64,000 bases of DNA from Iris pallida (lineage: Eukaryota > Streptophyta > Magnoliopsida > Asparagales > Iridaceae). The stretch is from the NCBI GenBank assembly GCA_029216955.1, contig JANAVB010010791.1:6998629-7062628 (forward strand), read 5' to 3'. This document shows positions 1 through 13,102 of this stretch, piece by piece (positions within the stretch are counted from its first letter, which is position 1; each line of letters begins with the position of its first letter). The translations under genes and the position numbers were made by a program. The notes beneath the pieces were generated by a model. The model was not told the origin of the DNA, ran no database searches, and worked only from the letters and a program-made list of their open reading frames with translations.

Positions 1-1925
1 CAGAATTGACGAGGGAATAGAATAAATGGAACTAGTCATGGATAGAAAGATAATAAAACGAAATTGGATAATTTAATATATATACGATTTTAGAAACTAT
101 TTATAACACTTGAAAATATATTCTTATTAGCAAAAAAAGGTTTGATAAATGCTTGAAAAAATAAAAATGTTTTAAGGCAAAACTCTAAGTTAGTTAAAAT
201 ACATTTTTAAGTAGGAAAAACTATATCTTATTTGTTAAGAAATTTTTTGATAAATATTAACAAAAGAAAACATTTTGGCTAAAACCTGAATTTGAAAATT
301 ACATAGACAGCTCTAACCCCTATATTACATATATATAGTTTAAAAATTTATAATATAAGATTTCCCAAAATAATAACTTTAATATTAATAACATAATAAG
401 TATGATAATAACTAATAACAACAACAATATTAATATTCCTATACTTAATTACTGTATTAGTAATAATATTAACAATAATACTAAAATAATAAAAATAACA
501 TAACAATAATAGTAATAATAAAATAACAATAATAAATAATAATAATAATAATATAATAATAATAATAATAATAATATAATAATAATAATGGTTTAATGAA
601 ACACAAAAGCAAAAAATAAAAAGTAAAACTGCTGCTTCTCTTAAAGAGGACAGAGGACCACAGAGGGGAGGAGAGAGATTGAAAGAAAAGAAAAAATAAT
701 GAACAATAGAAGAAGGAGAAGAGTGAGGAAGAGATCGAGAGGGCGGAGAGTAGAGAGAGGAACCGAGAGAGAGAGAGATGTGGTCGGAGAGAGGAAGTGT
801 TCGGGAGAGGGAACTAGAGAAGGAGAGCGGAAGAGAGGAAGGAGCTCGGAAGAGGGAGCACTCAGGCGGGGTGATGCTCGGCGCGGATCACCCGGAGGCG
901 GAGGAGAGAAGGGAAATCTCCTCGATAGCTGTCAGCACGCGCTCGACTGGAGGCGCCATCGTCGGCTGGTGCCGGCTTGGTGTGCCGACGACCGAGCGCA
1001 GGGGAACTCGTCCGGAGCGTTGGACCATGGTCGGCGAATCCCAAGGGCTGCCGCACCGCCCAGGTGGAGCATACGAGAGAAGGATGGGGGCGGTCTCACA
1101 CGACGGCGGGTGTCGGATCCCGACGGGGGCGGTCGAAACTGGACGCCACGGTGGCTATACACGGAGGACGACAGGGATCTCAGCCAGGCTTGGTCGGGGA
1201 GAGGCGGCGGATAGGTGAGGAAGGGAGGCTGACTCCACGGGCGACGGCGGCGGCGGATCCGGCCGGCGGCCACGGTGAGTGGGTTATGTGTGTGTTTTTT
1301 AATTTTTGGGGTTTTGGGCTGTCGGTGGTGGCGCTCGGCCAAGGTGGCCGGAGGTGGTTTGGTTGGTCGGGGGAGTTTTTGGTCGTGGTTTCGAATAATG
1401 GTGGCAACGGCGGTTGTGGGGTGGTCGGTTGTCGGAAAGGAGGGGTGATGGTGGTGGCGAGGCTGCGGTCAGGCCGACTGGTTGTGGACATAGGGGCGGC
1501 CGAAGGGCGTGATGACGGTGGCGGTGGCAGTGTTGCCATCGGGGTGGGGTTTGTCGCAGGGCTCAGGACTAGGAAGGTTGGGGGTGTCGGGTGAGCGGTC
1601 GGTCGCGGTGGCGGCGCCTGGTCGCGGTGGTGATGGTGTTCTTATTTAATTTTGGGGTTCATGGTGGCCTTGAGTGATGGTGACGATGGTTTTCGACGGG
1701 GAATGGTGGAGGTGATGGTCGTGGAGTCGACGGGGGTGGCTGTGGCGAGACGGTGTCTGGTCATTAGAATAGGATTAGCGTTTAGGTGTTCGTCGTGTCC
1801 GGGTATCGGACATGGCAGGGGGATACTGGATTTGTGTCCAGGATGGTTGGACAAGGATTGATATTTGTATATATAAAAAGAAATAACCTATTGGAAAGAC
1901 ACCCGGGTCGGACCCGAGGCCGTCA
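1..1925 (-). mobile_element. Family B gypsy-type LTR, partial copy
   Basis: Position 1 aligns with 52816 and the match runs to the gap, equivalent to 54769, with only scattered substitutions and small indels by eye. It is therefore part of a family B LTR whose full form is the solo LTR at 51320-55496. It has an AT-rich left part, an (AAT)n tract near 481-588 and a GC-rich purine-biased block from about 700 to 1650. ORFs in the GC-rich block occur on both strands and look compositional. The minus orientation is inferred from the family B element at 15688-32521, where a pol-like tail and a polypurine-like tract precede the LTR on the minus strand. Confidence 0.8.
481..588. repeat. (AAT)n trinucleotide microsatellite
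   Basis: Imperfect AAT/TAA repeat inside the family B LTR. The same tract is present in the copy at about 53320-53414, so it belongs to the element. Confidence 0.9.
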
Positions 1926-1938
1926 NNNNNNNNNNNNN
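1926..1938. other. Assembly gap (13 N)
   Basis: Thirteen undetermined bases. The family B LTR on the left does not continue on the right: in the copy at 54770 a different sequence follows. The gap therefore hides an unknown length or a misjoin. Confidence 0.98.
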
Positions 1939-4900
1939 TGGATCCAGAGCTCTTCATCGTGTTTGATGAGTTTCATCGATCCTTCCATCCTCGTCGTGAA
2001 CTTCTGGTAGACAGAGCACATCACCTTCTAAAATTTTACTCTGATCGATTTCATCCTACCAATTTCCCTTGTTTATCAGCTCTAACTTGGAACAAGTCCT
2101 GATCCAATCATTTCCTTCTCATCATTTTGGATCGATCAAGGTACTGATCGGTCAATCGACTCCTTTGTAGTTTAGATATTCAAATTGATGCAAATTTTAG
2201 GTCGATTTATGTTTATAATAGAATTGATGTAGTTATGATTCTTTCATGGTTAATGTTTGATCATTTGCTGCAAAGGAAGTTGGATCGTGTGGTGGGGAGT
2301 AGCTCGTGCCATTTCACAGAGATCAGGAGCTATTGACTCAGGTAATTACTTGATTATACAAGGATGCAGATCATAATAGTTTACATAGACAGTAGATGGA
2401 TGGAAGTATCTTTAGTTTAGTCCTGTTATTTTCAGTAGCAGTAGCAATATGTAACTCTAAATTATGACAGGTAATATTGAGTTGATGAATTGGAGTAATT
2501 CCTAACATAAATTCGATTTAGATTAGTCCAGATTGAGACTGATAATGAGAGGCAACTATATTGATCATGTTCCTATACTGGGATTCATGGCTGGTATCTT
2601 CATTTGAATATTAGACTGGTAATTTGGATATATAGGACTGGTACACAAATTGTATATGGACTGATATAAAGCTGAGATAGGATGATAGTGGTTGAACCAC
2701 AGGTTTTGGAACTCAATAGCTAGACTATATCAATCGTTTTGGAATTGGATTACTGTCCTGATATGAGACTGGATCTGGGCTCTTTGTGACTTTTAGCTTG
2801 CATAGTTAACAGTAGGATGTTGGGTGCCCTGAGGAATAGAGTATAATGTGGAAATTTGAGTTTGTTTTAAGATTGATTCCTTGATAGATATACAGTGGTT
2901 TTCTGCTGAGTGAAATATTACATTGATCCTGAGCAAAGGGAATTGAACCTGGAAGACTAACTGAATACCCTGTTCTAAGCTAATTATAGTCTTAATCAAG
3001 ATTGACTTGTACCAGTTTAGTGAGAGGTTAACCAACATCATCCTTAGCTGGAACTGACTGTATCAGTCTTATTTAGGACTGATTTCCACCTGGGTATTGA
3101 AGTTCAGTTCAAACCTGCAGGAAGGGTTCCTGGAATGTATGTTATGTTCAGGTTCTGTTTTTACTTGCAACAAGTTTGTGGTTGCATGCTATGAATTGAT
3201 AATGGTACCTTGTATGATGCTGATTCAGGAATAGCCTATAATCAGTTATCTTATTTTTCTTAAGGTTGATATCACCACACAAATTACTAAATCCTAAGAA
3301 GTGCACTGTTAGATCTAGAACATGAGTCCTTTTAACTTATGATGACTTATGAACCTTGAGTTGTATTACTCGAATTAGCTACTGGGAATAATTGATGCAG
3401 GAGGACTGTCATCAGAAGTTGGGTTTTGTAGAGAGCTTAGTGTAGTTTTCAATTATTTGTATCAACCTTGTATCCTATCCTCCCAGTCATAGTGAAGACT
3501 ACTACTTACTGTCCCTATATTGCAGTTGCTGTAGAGGGGGGGTTAGTATGTGTGTAGGCTTGGGTTTAACAGTTAAGATGACAAGGTTGACAGAAGCATT
3601 TAACCCTGCCATAGGTGTCAGAATGGTTGATGGTTTATTCCTGAACCAGAGGGAGGATAGCCATACACTTTAGAAGACTGTGTCTATCAGAGCATTAAAT
3701 GTTCAGTTGGTTTAAGTGCAGTAGAGTCAAACCTGGACTTAGGCACTACCTTGATAGAGTAAACCTGGGGTTATGGTTGTGTATTGAACTGAACCATATT
3801 CCTTTAGATTGGTAAGGCAGGAACCCATAGTTAGGATTTGAGTCTCCAGGAAACTGGGGGAATCAACCACAACTGTAATTAACATACATTGGATTAATTT
3901 GTGAGGAGTGAACCTAGGACTGGGATGATTAGTCTGATTTTAAACTAAGGTTTTAACTGCTAATTGAAGGACTGAAGAGTTGATTAGGAATCAATAAGTT
4001 CACTGCCTCAGGGTTATTTATACAAACCAAAGGAGTCACACTTAGTTGACCTTCATTTGATATCATGGGCTCTCTTAGTCACTGTTATGATATGCTATAG
4101 GAATGTAGGCTTGACTAATTGTGGTATCAGTTAACAATTGTCATCTGAGGTTGGGTGTTGTCAGAATTTCTAGTACTACGAAATTCTTGATTACCTAGAA
4201 GTATAGGCTAGGATTTAGAGATTAAGATTTTTCTCATGTTTTAGATCCAACCCTAAGCTCTAATATATATTTCTTTTAACAAATGAACTTTAGAAGATAA
4301 TTTTATACTAGTAGAGTATTATTTTTCAATTTCAAAACCTTTATTCATGAATAAGCTAGTTTAGAGTAGGATGTTATTAATCATTTGTACTGTAAATCAT
4401 ATAACAGGAGGATACTCAGCTCCACTACTCTTTCTCGATCACCCGGAGATAGGCAAGTACATTCTATGGTTTTGATCAGTGCATTTTCTTGTTCTTTATT
4501 GCTGACACACTGCGACACGTTCATGATCTTTTCTGGCTCGTTCTTCCATGTTCTTACTTGTATCTTGGGGTGGGGAAATACTCTAGATATGTGACCAAAC
4601 CCGGATACTTATTCATGATCTTTAGCTTAGGCCTCACACAGTGCACGCGGGTCCTAAGCCGTACCATTACATGATCTTTCAGGATCTTTTGTTCTTTATG
4701 GTCTTACCCAAGCCGGTCACATATCATAGAAGTATTTCAAATTTATAACACACATGTTCAGGATTTTGTTCTTACATTAGTTTCCTATGATCCTGATCTT
4801 GATTTTAGCTATAGTCGTGATCTTTTCTGCTCTTCTTACATAGTCATGATCTTTCATGTATCTTTATAGCAGTAGTTCATGTTCTTCCTTTTCTTTACAT

Positions 4901-5354
4901 ATCTTGTTCTTCTTGTTCTTTCACATTTACTTTCTTTCCATATCATGATGTTATTGTTCATTACCTAGAACTGTACTTTGCTCCGCTCCTGAGGATATGT
5001 TGCAGGTGAGATGGAGGCCTTGTGCGACACTTTACTACGGATATTGCTTTTCCTGCTGAGCCAGCTGGAGCTGCTTGTGACCTAGAGGCTGCAGAAGCCT
5101 AGTGCTTCTTTAGTATTTCCTATTATTTTTTCCATGTATTGAGACTAGCAGACTCTTTCATTAGTTTGAATGTAATAAATTCAGATATTGTACTTTACTC
5201 TGGTTGGGACACATTTATATAGATGCTGTGATTTCATTCCATATTCATATTATCTGGTTAGTTTCCCTAGAATGGTACAGCTTACTTTGTTATTCTATTG
5301 ACAAAGGCTGGGCTGTCCGTCTCGTATCCGATTATTCGGGAGCGGGTCGTGACA
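1939..5354 (-). mobile_element. Non-coding sequence ending as a family A LTR
   Basis: No convincing coding sequence in 3.4 kb. The right end, GGGTCGTGACA at 5344-5354, equals the right end of the separate family A LTR at 14729-15398. The preceding bases (an ATTATTCGGGAG-type stretch) recur inverted at 51247-51290. I read the right part as the LTR to the left of the internal region 5355-8040; in the minus direction it starts TGTCACGACCCG. Its left boundary is not visible and may lie in the gap, so part of this stretch may be other sequence. The orientation rests on the primer site at 8026-8037. Confidence 0.4.
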
Positions 5355-5359
5355 GCCTA

Positions 5360-5572
5360 CCACTTCGTTTGGATTCACACACATATCTTAGGCATCCCCA
5401 AAACATATGCATTCAGCCAAAGTCCGTGCTAGTATGATTCAATAAGCTCCCTCTACAGTGTTATCTCTGTCGCAGCTATCACTTCGGTTGGATCCATACA
5501 CATATCTTAGGCGTCCCCAAAATATATGTACTTCAGCCAACTTTCATATTAGCGCGATTCGATAAGCCACGA
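5360..5572. repeat. Two diverged copies of a ~100-bp repeat
   Basis: A block beginning CACTTCG(G/T)TTGGAT and ending in GATTC(A/G)ATAAGC occurs twice, about 118 bp apart. The copies share a CATATCTTAGGC core and differ by scattered substitutions. Confidence 0.7.
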
Positions 5573-8025
5573 TTGTAACTCTCTTTCCCAAATCCCTCAT
5601 CCTTTAGCATCCTTTCAATTGACTTATTATTCGTCCGCTTGCCACAATTGCTATCCTTTAAGCCACAACACTTAACATCATGGACAACTCGAATAAGTTC
5701 CTTATCCAAGCACCATATTATCATATTCGAGCCAAGGGTCTAACTTAGAGCCAACCATACTAAGAGTTCACAACAACCAATATGCAATTCTATTCCTTTC
5801 TGATTCCAATAATGTTTTCCACCGAGGCAATTCATCTTTTCTAAAAGATAAAATCCGAAGTCACCCGCTATCGATTACTTGAGCCAAAATAAAATTCTAT
5901 GCAACGGTCAAGGTTAACCCAGCTACCGACTTTAGATATTGATCCAACATTCCCATCATGAGCAGTCAATTTTATATCATGGAATAATTTACTACTCGAT
6001 ACATATAACTCAAGTCTCATCCCACGATTCCAGTTCCCGCTAAGGCCGACATATTACTTCATGAGGGTCAAACATCTCTAAGGCACATGTTGAAGCATAT
6101 ACTTCCTTAGGTCATACTCATCACCACCATCTCTCGTTCAATACCACAAGGTCATCCTATGGGTCGCCAATGGTCACCTATTGTTCGGTCAAGTCTCTAA
6201 GGTTATCTATACCAACAGCTAAACCTAATCATTCAGGTGACTCCCCTAGAGTGGACGGCTACTAGGGATTATACTAATTTCTTATTCTTAGGTCAACAAG
6301 CAACCGACAGTTCTTAGCAACTCTATCCAAACCTATGGGTATCCACTCTGTCTGAACAACTAATCGTCATTGCCGACTATGTCGACAATTGGTTAAGCAG
6401 CCTACGGTGTTTATGGTCAAGTCTATCTATGGTCATCCTCAAGGAACTAATTTCCATAGAGGCTCATTCTAGACTTACCCAACGATCGACTAAGATCGAT
6501 CTAGCAACATTACGATTAAATCCTGACCCGATATAATTCCCAATGATCCTATTTCTATTCCAATTCTATCATACCCACACGGGACTATATACCGAGGCTA
6601 ACTATTCAAGGGTTATCGATTCTAATAGTCTCAACTGAACTATGGGATCATACTATTCGGTATGTATGACAAGGTCATACCACTAAGTCATAAGCTAGCA
6701 CTCTATATCCCAACCGGCAGCCGTCTATACCAACATTATCCGTTTTCGTGCTTTTTAATCCTATTCGTTTTCCAGCCATCAAAATCTCATACGAAGATTC
6801 ATAAGATTTCACAATACGAGGTTCAAGTTATCTATTCCATTCCAATCCGAGAATTCATGTATCAATTAACTATTCTCTATGCAACAAGTATTCTGAGGCA
6901 CTACTTGTTACTTCTAGGATACACTTCAATTCCTCAGCATACATGTACGTATGCAACGACTATCAATCTCGGCAAGCGCAAACTCAACTTTTATTGATTC
7001 TATCCTTTGACAATCAAGATGAGTTAATTTCTATCGCACCTTAGGGTCAAGTACCGTTTTCCAACATTCACCTGAGTCACCGATAATATTTCCAAAATTT
7101 TAATTTAGCAACCAACTTGTAACAGCCACACATGATTTGCATCCAACCAATCAAAATTAGCATTCAATGTTCTAAGCCACAACATACTTATTGCCAAATC
7201 TATTACCCACAGCATAATTACCATCCAACTAGTCTGAGCCATTATTCGACCATTCTTGCTACCCAAGGCACCCGTTATAATTTCCAACCATTCTTGCTAC
7301 CAAGCATAATGTTGCCGTTAAGGGACACTCGAGTCTCCTAGCACAAGGCATGACTCCCATCTAAGTCTTGGCACTACCCAACACTCACAGATAGACTCAT
7401 TGTTATCCGATGGAAAGGGTCAAACATCTCATCTGAAGTGGTAGAGGCAATATACCACTCAAAAATGCCATTCCTTAAATAATACTGAATCAGTCTATTT
7501 CGGACAATTACGGTCTAAGATCACAACATAAAGCCAACATCTTAGGGTCTTAAGTCATAAGGCTATTACATATGAGTCAACTCAATAATCTCGTTGAACT
7601 CATCCATCAATTGTCTCATTCACGAGTCTGTTCCAACGTCACATGCAATTCTCAATGTCGTACAGCACACATAGCCATATTTCTCTATTCCCATATTTTG
7701 AACATCATTCACAAACAGCGTACTATGACATTGAGTCATTGTTGGGTCATTAGTGTCCAAACCAACAATCAATCATTCATTCATGGGCATCATAATGTAT
7801 TTAGACTTATTGTATGGAACATCCAGTGAGCAGCCAAGAGGGTCAACAAACTTTCAGACACGAATAACTTGAAGGATTACAGGAACAACAACAGCATAGT
7901 TGCGGAAGCAAACTTTGATTTAATCGCGGAAGCAACGTTGAATACTCGCGGAAGCAACTTTGGTTAATCACAGATACAACTTTGACATGAAACAAATTAA
8001 TAGGAGACCAAGGGCATAAAACCTG

Positions 8026-8037
8026 GCTCTGATACCA
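8026..8037 (-). other. Primer-binding site for initiator tRNA-Met
   Basis: The plus strand reads GCTCTGATACCA, the complement of TGGTATCAGAGC, the usual plant copia and gypsy primer site for initiator tRNA-Met. Three bases separate it from the LTR boundary TGTCATGTCCC at 8041. It fixes the orientation (minus) and the LTR/internal junction. Confidence 0.85.
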
Positions 8038-8040
8038 ATT

Positions 8041-9126
8041 TGTCATGTCCCGATTCGGAGAATCGTTCGTCCTCGCTTTGATTCACACCGAATCAGTAGA
8101 CCTCGCTTGGGCGTGATGCCGTACAAGTTTGGTATTGCACTTGTACAAGGCAAAGACGGTACATGATTGTTCTTATCGAATAGAAATGCATCACTGATTT
8201 ATAGCAGCGGAGATAAGCAGATAACTTAAAGTCGCATAGAGATATATAAAAATATATTCTCTTTATTGATAATTGAAGTAGAGTACAAGACTTGTAATAG
8301 AATACAAAGTTTACAACACATCTCACTTTACATTGATAGCCAACTGAACAAATGCCACAAAGCTTACATTTGATACTTTGATACATTGGATTACAACTTG
8401 ATGTACCGACTTGGCTTACAACTCACTAGTACAACTGATTACAATGTTTCATACATTATGTCCTTTATAGACAAAAGATATCATCTTTTGGAAGGAGAGC
8501 TTCTGCATGCCCAACAAATCTTCGATGCCATAGAACCGATCAAGCCAATCTTCGTGTACCGAACTTCCAAGCATAAGCACCTAAAAAGAGTGCTCACAAC
8601 GTGGGTCAGTACATCATCTATGTACTGGCGAGCAGAATCTAATCCACTCGCCTAAACCGACACTAAGTGGTCAATTTTAGCAAGCTTTTATAAATGATCT
8701 TTCTAGTTGGGGCCTAGCATCAGTTTACCATTCAAGCAGTATTCATTGAAAAGACATATAAACTTGCAGTCATATGTTCTTGTGGAAACAACATTAATTG
8801 AGGGACAACAAATGTTCTCATATTTCTCTTATATAGCAACAATTTTATATGTAAGTCATAATTGAGCAGCATTCATATAAGGCATCATTCTAGCATACTT
8901 GGTGTTATCATGAAAAGGCATTATTGAGGTATCATTAGCATTGGCATCTTAAACATGTTATAACAATTCTCATAGAAAGCATCGTTTAGCATGTATGTTA
9001 TTTTAAAGTAGTTTCATAGCAAGGCAACATGTTGGCATACTAAATTTAACAGGTTAAGCAGGTTCTCATTTGAAAGGCAACATCACAGCATCATATCGTT
9101 TAGCATGTTAAGCAGGCAAGTTGAAC

Positions 9127-9200
<74 letters not shown>

Positions 9201-9590
9201 TTTAAGTGATTTCTTACCGATAGCCGACTCCTCGTACAAGCCTCAAATACAGGTTAGCAGATATACTTACTCTCCCGGCACAAAACGTTCATTAGCGTGC
9301 ATCCTGACTACATGGCCACTGGTATTATTAAACCATACGGACGTTGCCATATAGGACTTCAAAGGTTATTGTGATGAACAAACAAAGTAGGTAGCAAGCC
9401 TCTAAGAATGACTCGCAATACCAAAGGATTTTGCAATGTCCAGTCAAAGAAGGTAGCTAGCCTCTAAGAGTGTCTTGCAAAACCCGTGCTACCAAAGCAC
9501 GCCAATATTTCCTCCTAGGCTGAATCGGTCCCGACGTCGAGTACCGATTCGAGGAAACTAATCACCCCTTGTATACAAGTTGTCCATGAC
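8041..9590 (-). mobile_element. Family A LTR (5' LTR of the minus-strand element), interrupted
   Basis: Starts TGTCATGTCCCGATTCG, like the family A LTR at 14729, directly beside the tRNA-Met primer site. The body is AT-rich and non-coding, with loosely repeated GGCA/GTTAAGCAGG words between 8880 and 9120. The expected ...GGGTCGTGACA end is not reached; the sequence is cut at 9591, where a family E terminus begins. Confidence 0.6.
9131..9198. repeat. (AT)34 microsatellite
   Basis: Perfect AT dinucleotide run. ORFs reading YIYIYI across it are artefacts. Confidence 0.98.
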
Positions 9591-10513
9591 TGTAGCTCCC
9601 CTTCCCGGAAATTTTTGAAATATTATTTTTTATATTATTTATTTGATTTAAATGCGATTTTTAGAATTTTTTTATAAATAAATAATTAGTTAATTATTAC
9701 GGTAGATTTATAGCCATGGTTGAGTTTTGGAGTACAAGACGACTAGCAATCATGGCACGGATAGTGCAATGGCGTGCTTTGACTAGTGTATTAGCCCTGT
9801 AGGGAAGGCCAAACCATAATAATGTCCTAACTAAGAAAACCAGGCCAAGTTGCGACTTAACCCCTATAGATTAAATAATTATATATTAATTAAGATTATG
9901 ATTTTAGGAGACCCGGTTGTACCAATTTAGTCCAATCTGCACCCGAACCAAATCCAAGCCCATGTGGACATGTAGAAAGACCAAAGACGGCCATGTAGAC
10001 ATTTTATGTGTGTACAAATATTTCTTATTTATTTTTAGTACTTGACAAATATTTTCTAGATATTTAATAGTTTATTTAAATGTTGATTTAGAATAATTGT
10101 ACGAATTTCTGGAGCCAAATAAATGGTGGTTGATGAGTTCACCGAAATACATTATTGGTTTAATTTCAGTTGTTATTAGGATTATTATTATTATTAATGT
10201 TGTTGATGTTATTATTAAATAATATATTTTACAATTATTGGTTATAATTATTTTATTGTCAAATAGATATGATAGTATATGTATTCATATTTATGTAGGT
10301 AGGCCCTACATTAGGTGGTAGAAAGTATTAAAGTTTATTTGGATTTTATGCAGATTATCAAATATTATATGTGTGCATGTGTATGTATATATAAATAATA
10401 ATATATATGTACGCATGTGCATGTATATATAAATATATATTATATAGGTATGTATGTATATATATAAATATTATATGTGTATATGTATATATGAATAATA
10501 TATTATATATATA

Positions 10514-10551
<38 letters not shown>

Positions 10552-10820
10552 TATATACGTGTGTATGTATAGATAAATATATAGGAATATGTGTATGTAT
10601 ATATATATGTATATATGTGTATATATAGGTATTTATATACATATATGGATATATGAAACAAAGCAGCAGATTCCCCACAAATTTCCCTAACCCGATCCTA
10701 ATTCTCACCCAGCCTGAGCTACCCCGCTCAGCCCAAAGCAACCCCAAACCCAGCTCGTCAGGCCCACAACAAGACGCCTAATCCCTCATTACTCTCAGCC
10801 TAATCCCCCTTTAAATGTGC
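9591..10820 (-). mobile_element. Family E LTR fragment
   Basis: Begins TGTAGCTCCCCTTCCCGG. It follows the reverse complement of the right end of the solo LTR at 41716-45637 through several hundred bases, including the stretch around CATGGCACGGATAGTGCA, and then an AT/TG-rich region in the same relative place. Similarity fades after about 10660, where both copies have a pyrimidine-rich CAGCCC-type stretch. The far terminus is missing, so the right boundary is approximate. Confidence 0.65.
10383..10655. repeat. Degenerate TA/TATG simple-sequence region
   Basis: Mixed TATA, TATG and ATAA repeats inside the family E fragment. It corresponds to the microsatellite region at 44535-44961 of the solo LTR. 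Confidence 0.85.
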
Positions 10821-11398
10821 GTTGCTATGCTCATTATGATTGAAAAAGATACATACTGATAGTATGGTGGAATAACAAGGATATATTAATAAAAAGTATC
10901 AGATCTGGGAAATGAATTACCACAAGTTGATGTTTCTGAAAAAGAGAAACTATAGACCACACACATGCACGTAGACACACTTGACATTGGTGTCATCAAG
11001 GTCTCTCATGTACTTGAGAAAGCTATTCTGATAGCATATATATGTCTATCATATATATGTGGTCTAATGATTTTGTTCCATGAATTTCTTAACAGCTTAG
11101 AAATAAAATTTATGTTAATGGTTTATGGACCATGTCTGGAGAGAGACAAGTTCTGAAGGGTATTTAGAAATTATTCCAAGTATGTGTGCAGGAATGGTGT
11201 TGACCGTGATCTCTTCTTTGTTGGAAAGAGGAGGTTGGTCCATATTTATCAGGTGGCTATGTCGGGATCCATAACTCATGACCCTAGTCAGCGAGGAAGA
11301 CCTTCGATTCCTAAACTTCAGTGGAAACTCTATAACTAAAAAAGACGTGATGCTAATACAAAGCTCAACACGTTACCTTAGAATTACATCACATCGTT
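10821..11398. other. Unassigned sequence
   Basis: No gene, terminal repeat or recognisable domain seen. The ORFs are short and isolated. Confidence 0.4.
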
Positions 11399-11612
11399 GG
11401 TACCGACAATTTCTAGCGTGGGTGATAAATATGAGTTGAGTTATCAAAGAAAACACAATGACATAAGGTACCAACAATTTTTAGCCAGTGGGTGATAAAT
11501 ATATGAAGCTGAGTTATCAAAGAAGACACAATGACATAAGGTACCAACAATTTTTAGCCAGTGGGTGATAAATATATGAAGTTGAGTTATCAGAGAAGAC
11601 ACAATGACATTA
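11399..11612. repeat. 73-bp tandem repeat, three copies
   Basis: Units start GGTACC(A/G)ACAATTT at 11399, 11467 and 11540. The last two are almost identical and the first is shorter (68 bp). The minus-strand ORF at 11444-11647 shows the repeat as a duplicated peptide and is probably not a gene. Confidence 0.9.
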
Positions 11613-11674
11613 CGCATGAATATTTTTATTATTTCCAAGACCATCAATCATAGAAATCTTAAGCATATGCAGTG

Positions 11675-11905
11675 ATATATTTCTAATGTACTTGTACTAA
11701 GAAATGGAAATAACACTACTTCTTTGATGTTCCTGATGCATGTAAAATTGATATACGTACTTATAAATGGGCTTAACCACCACTACTTCTGATATATTTC
11801 TAATGTACTTGTACTAAGAAATGGAAGTAATACACTACTTATCTTTGATGTTCCGGATGCATGTAAAATAGATATACCTACATATAAATGGGCTTAACCA
11901 CCACT
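11675..11905. repeat. 117-bp tandem repeat, two copies
   Basis: TTCTAATGTACTTGTACTAA starts at 11681 and again at 11798. Both copies continue through the TGATGTTCC(T/G)GATGCATG core to AAATGGGCTTAACC. Between 11906 and 13102 I see no gene, only a directly repeated GATGAGCAACTTCTTATATT near 12288-12335. Confidence 0.9.
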
Positions 11906-13102
11906 AATTCTGTTTAGGTTTTGGGTGGCTTGTGCTCAAAGTAGGCCTACAAATGGCAAATAGAACTTAAAAACAGATTGATGAGATCCTATTGGCTATT
12001 TTCGATGTTTTGTATAGGATAATTCCTATTGTTGCTAGAAGTAGTAACAGACCGTATCCAATTTGAAAATTGTTCACTCATTAGGATATTTCCAACTTGG
12101 GACTTCAATTGTAATCCAGCTGAGAAACATATTTGGAGTCCCATTATGCTACAACCAGCAACATGCATTGAAATTGGTTATAGATACGTGTGTGGAGTCG
12201 ACCGGAAGTGCAATAGTATTATCACTCCTAATTAGCTAAGAAGAGTTGCACGTCTATAAATAGACATAATATTCTATGCAAGACTTGGATGAGCAACTTC
12301 TTATATTTAATGGATGAGCAACTTCTTATATTAAAGGTACTACATGTACGAAGCTAAAGCACATATGCACAAGTTCAGATCAATAAAGTAGCTAAAATAC
12401 AAAAGTAGTGCCGGCGATAATAGAACATTGATTTGCGACCACTTCAACGATGACAAGTGTAGAGAATGGTTATGGTAGTATTATGTTGTTCTTTCTTGGA
12501 AGGATTGGAGAATATAGGTGGAGAAGAGATGGAAGGTTTAATGATTGTTGGTAATGTGGTGTATAGCTTGAGAATTTGAGCAACTTTGTGCGAAAGTGCG
12601 TGATTACAGGTTAAATGGTAAATATGTAGTATAGCTTGGGAGTATGAGCTATTATGTAGGATTGTTTGACTGCCTGAAGGATGATAAGTGTCGAGTGTTT
12701 TCAATTCTGTCTACTGGACGATTCCATAATTCAAATGTAAAATCTTGCCCAGTAACATATGTAACTACAAACCCTTCTAAAATATTTGAGCTATATATAA
12801 TATTGCTTTTGGAAATAAAATGATATTTCATTCCTTAATGAGGTCAGTTTGTTTGAGTCGACATGGGTTGTTTCTTGAGCCAATTCGTTTGTGGGAAAAG
12901 AGAACATCTCTTTTAGTATCATTCTTAGATTTATCTTTTGTCGCATATAATGTTGTTTTGAGAAATGAAAAGCTACATCTCATCTCCCACTCTTCATGAA
13001 TTTGATGTTTCTGGTTAACATCCTTATGCATTTCTTGATCCAGTTAGCTAATTTCAGAAAAGAAAATATCTTTCAGTCTTTGCTCACATGATCTTTCTTC
13101 AG

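Larger units (their letters stand above)
5355..8040 (-). mobile_element. Internal region of a non-coding (LARD-like) LTR element
   Basis: About 2.7 kb between an LTR end at 5354 and an LTR start at 8041. No gag, protease, integrase or RT motif is visible in any frame; the short ORFs are unrelated to each other. The primer site lies at the right end, so the element reads on the minus strand. Near its left end a block of about 100 bp occurs twice (about 5360-5460 and 5478-5572). Near the right end the short motif CGCGGAAGCAAC recurs around 7900-7965. It is either a large retrotransposon derivative without genes or a decayed element. Confidence 0.5.

Noticed and set aside
699..1594. Overlapping long ORFs on both strands of the GC-rich block (also at 17776-18818, 30677-31747, 53467-54351)
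   Set aside because: They occur in several frames at once, are Arg/Gly/Pro-rich as base composition predicts, match no domain, and lie in LTRs.
5478..5572. CRISPR-like or satellite array
   Set aside because: Only two diverged copies; the window is eukaryotic.
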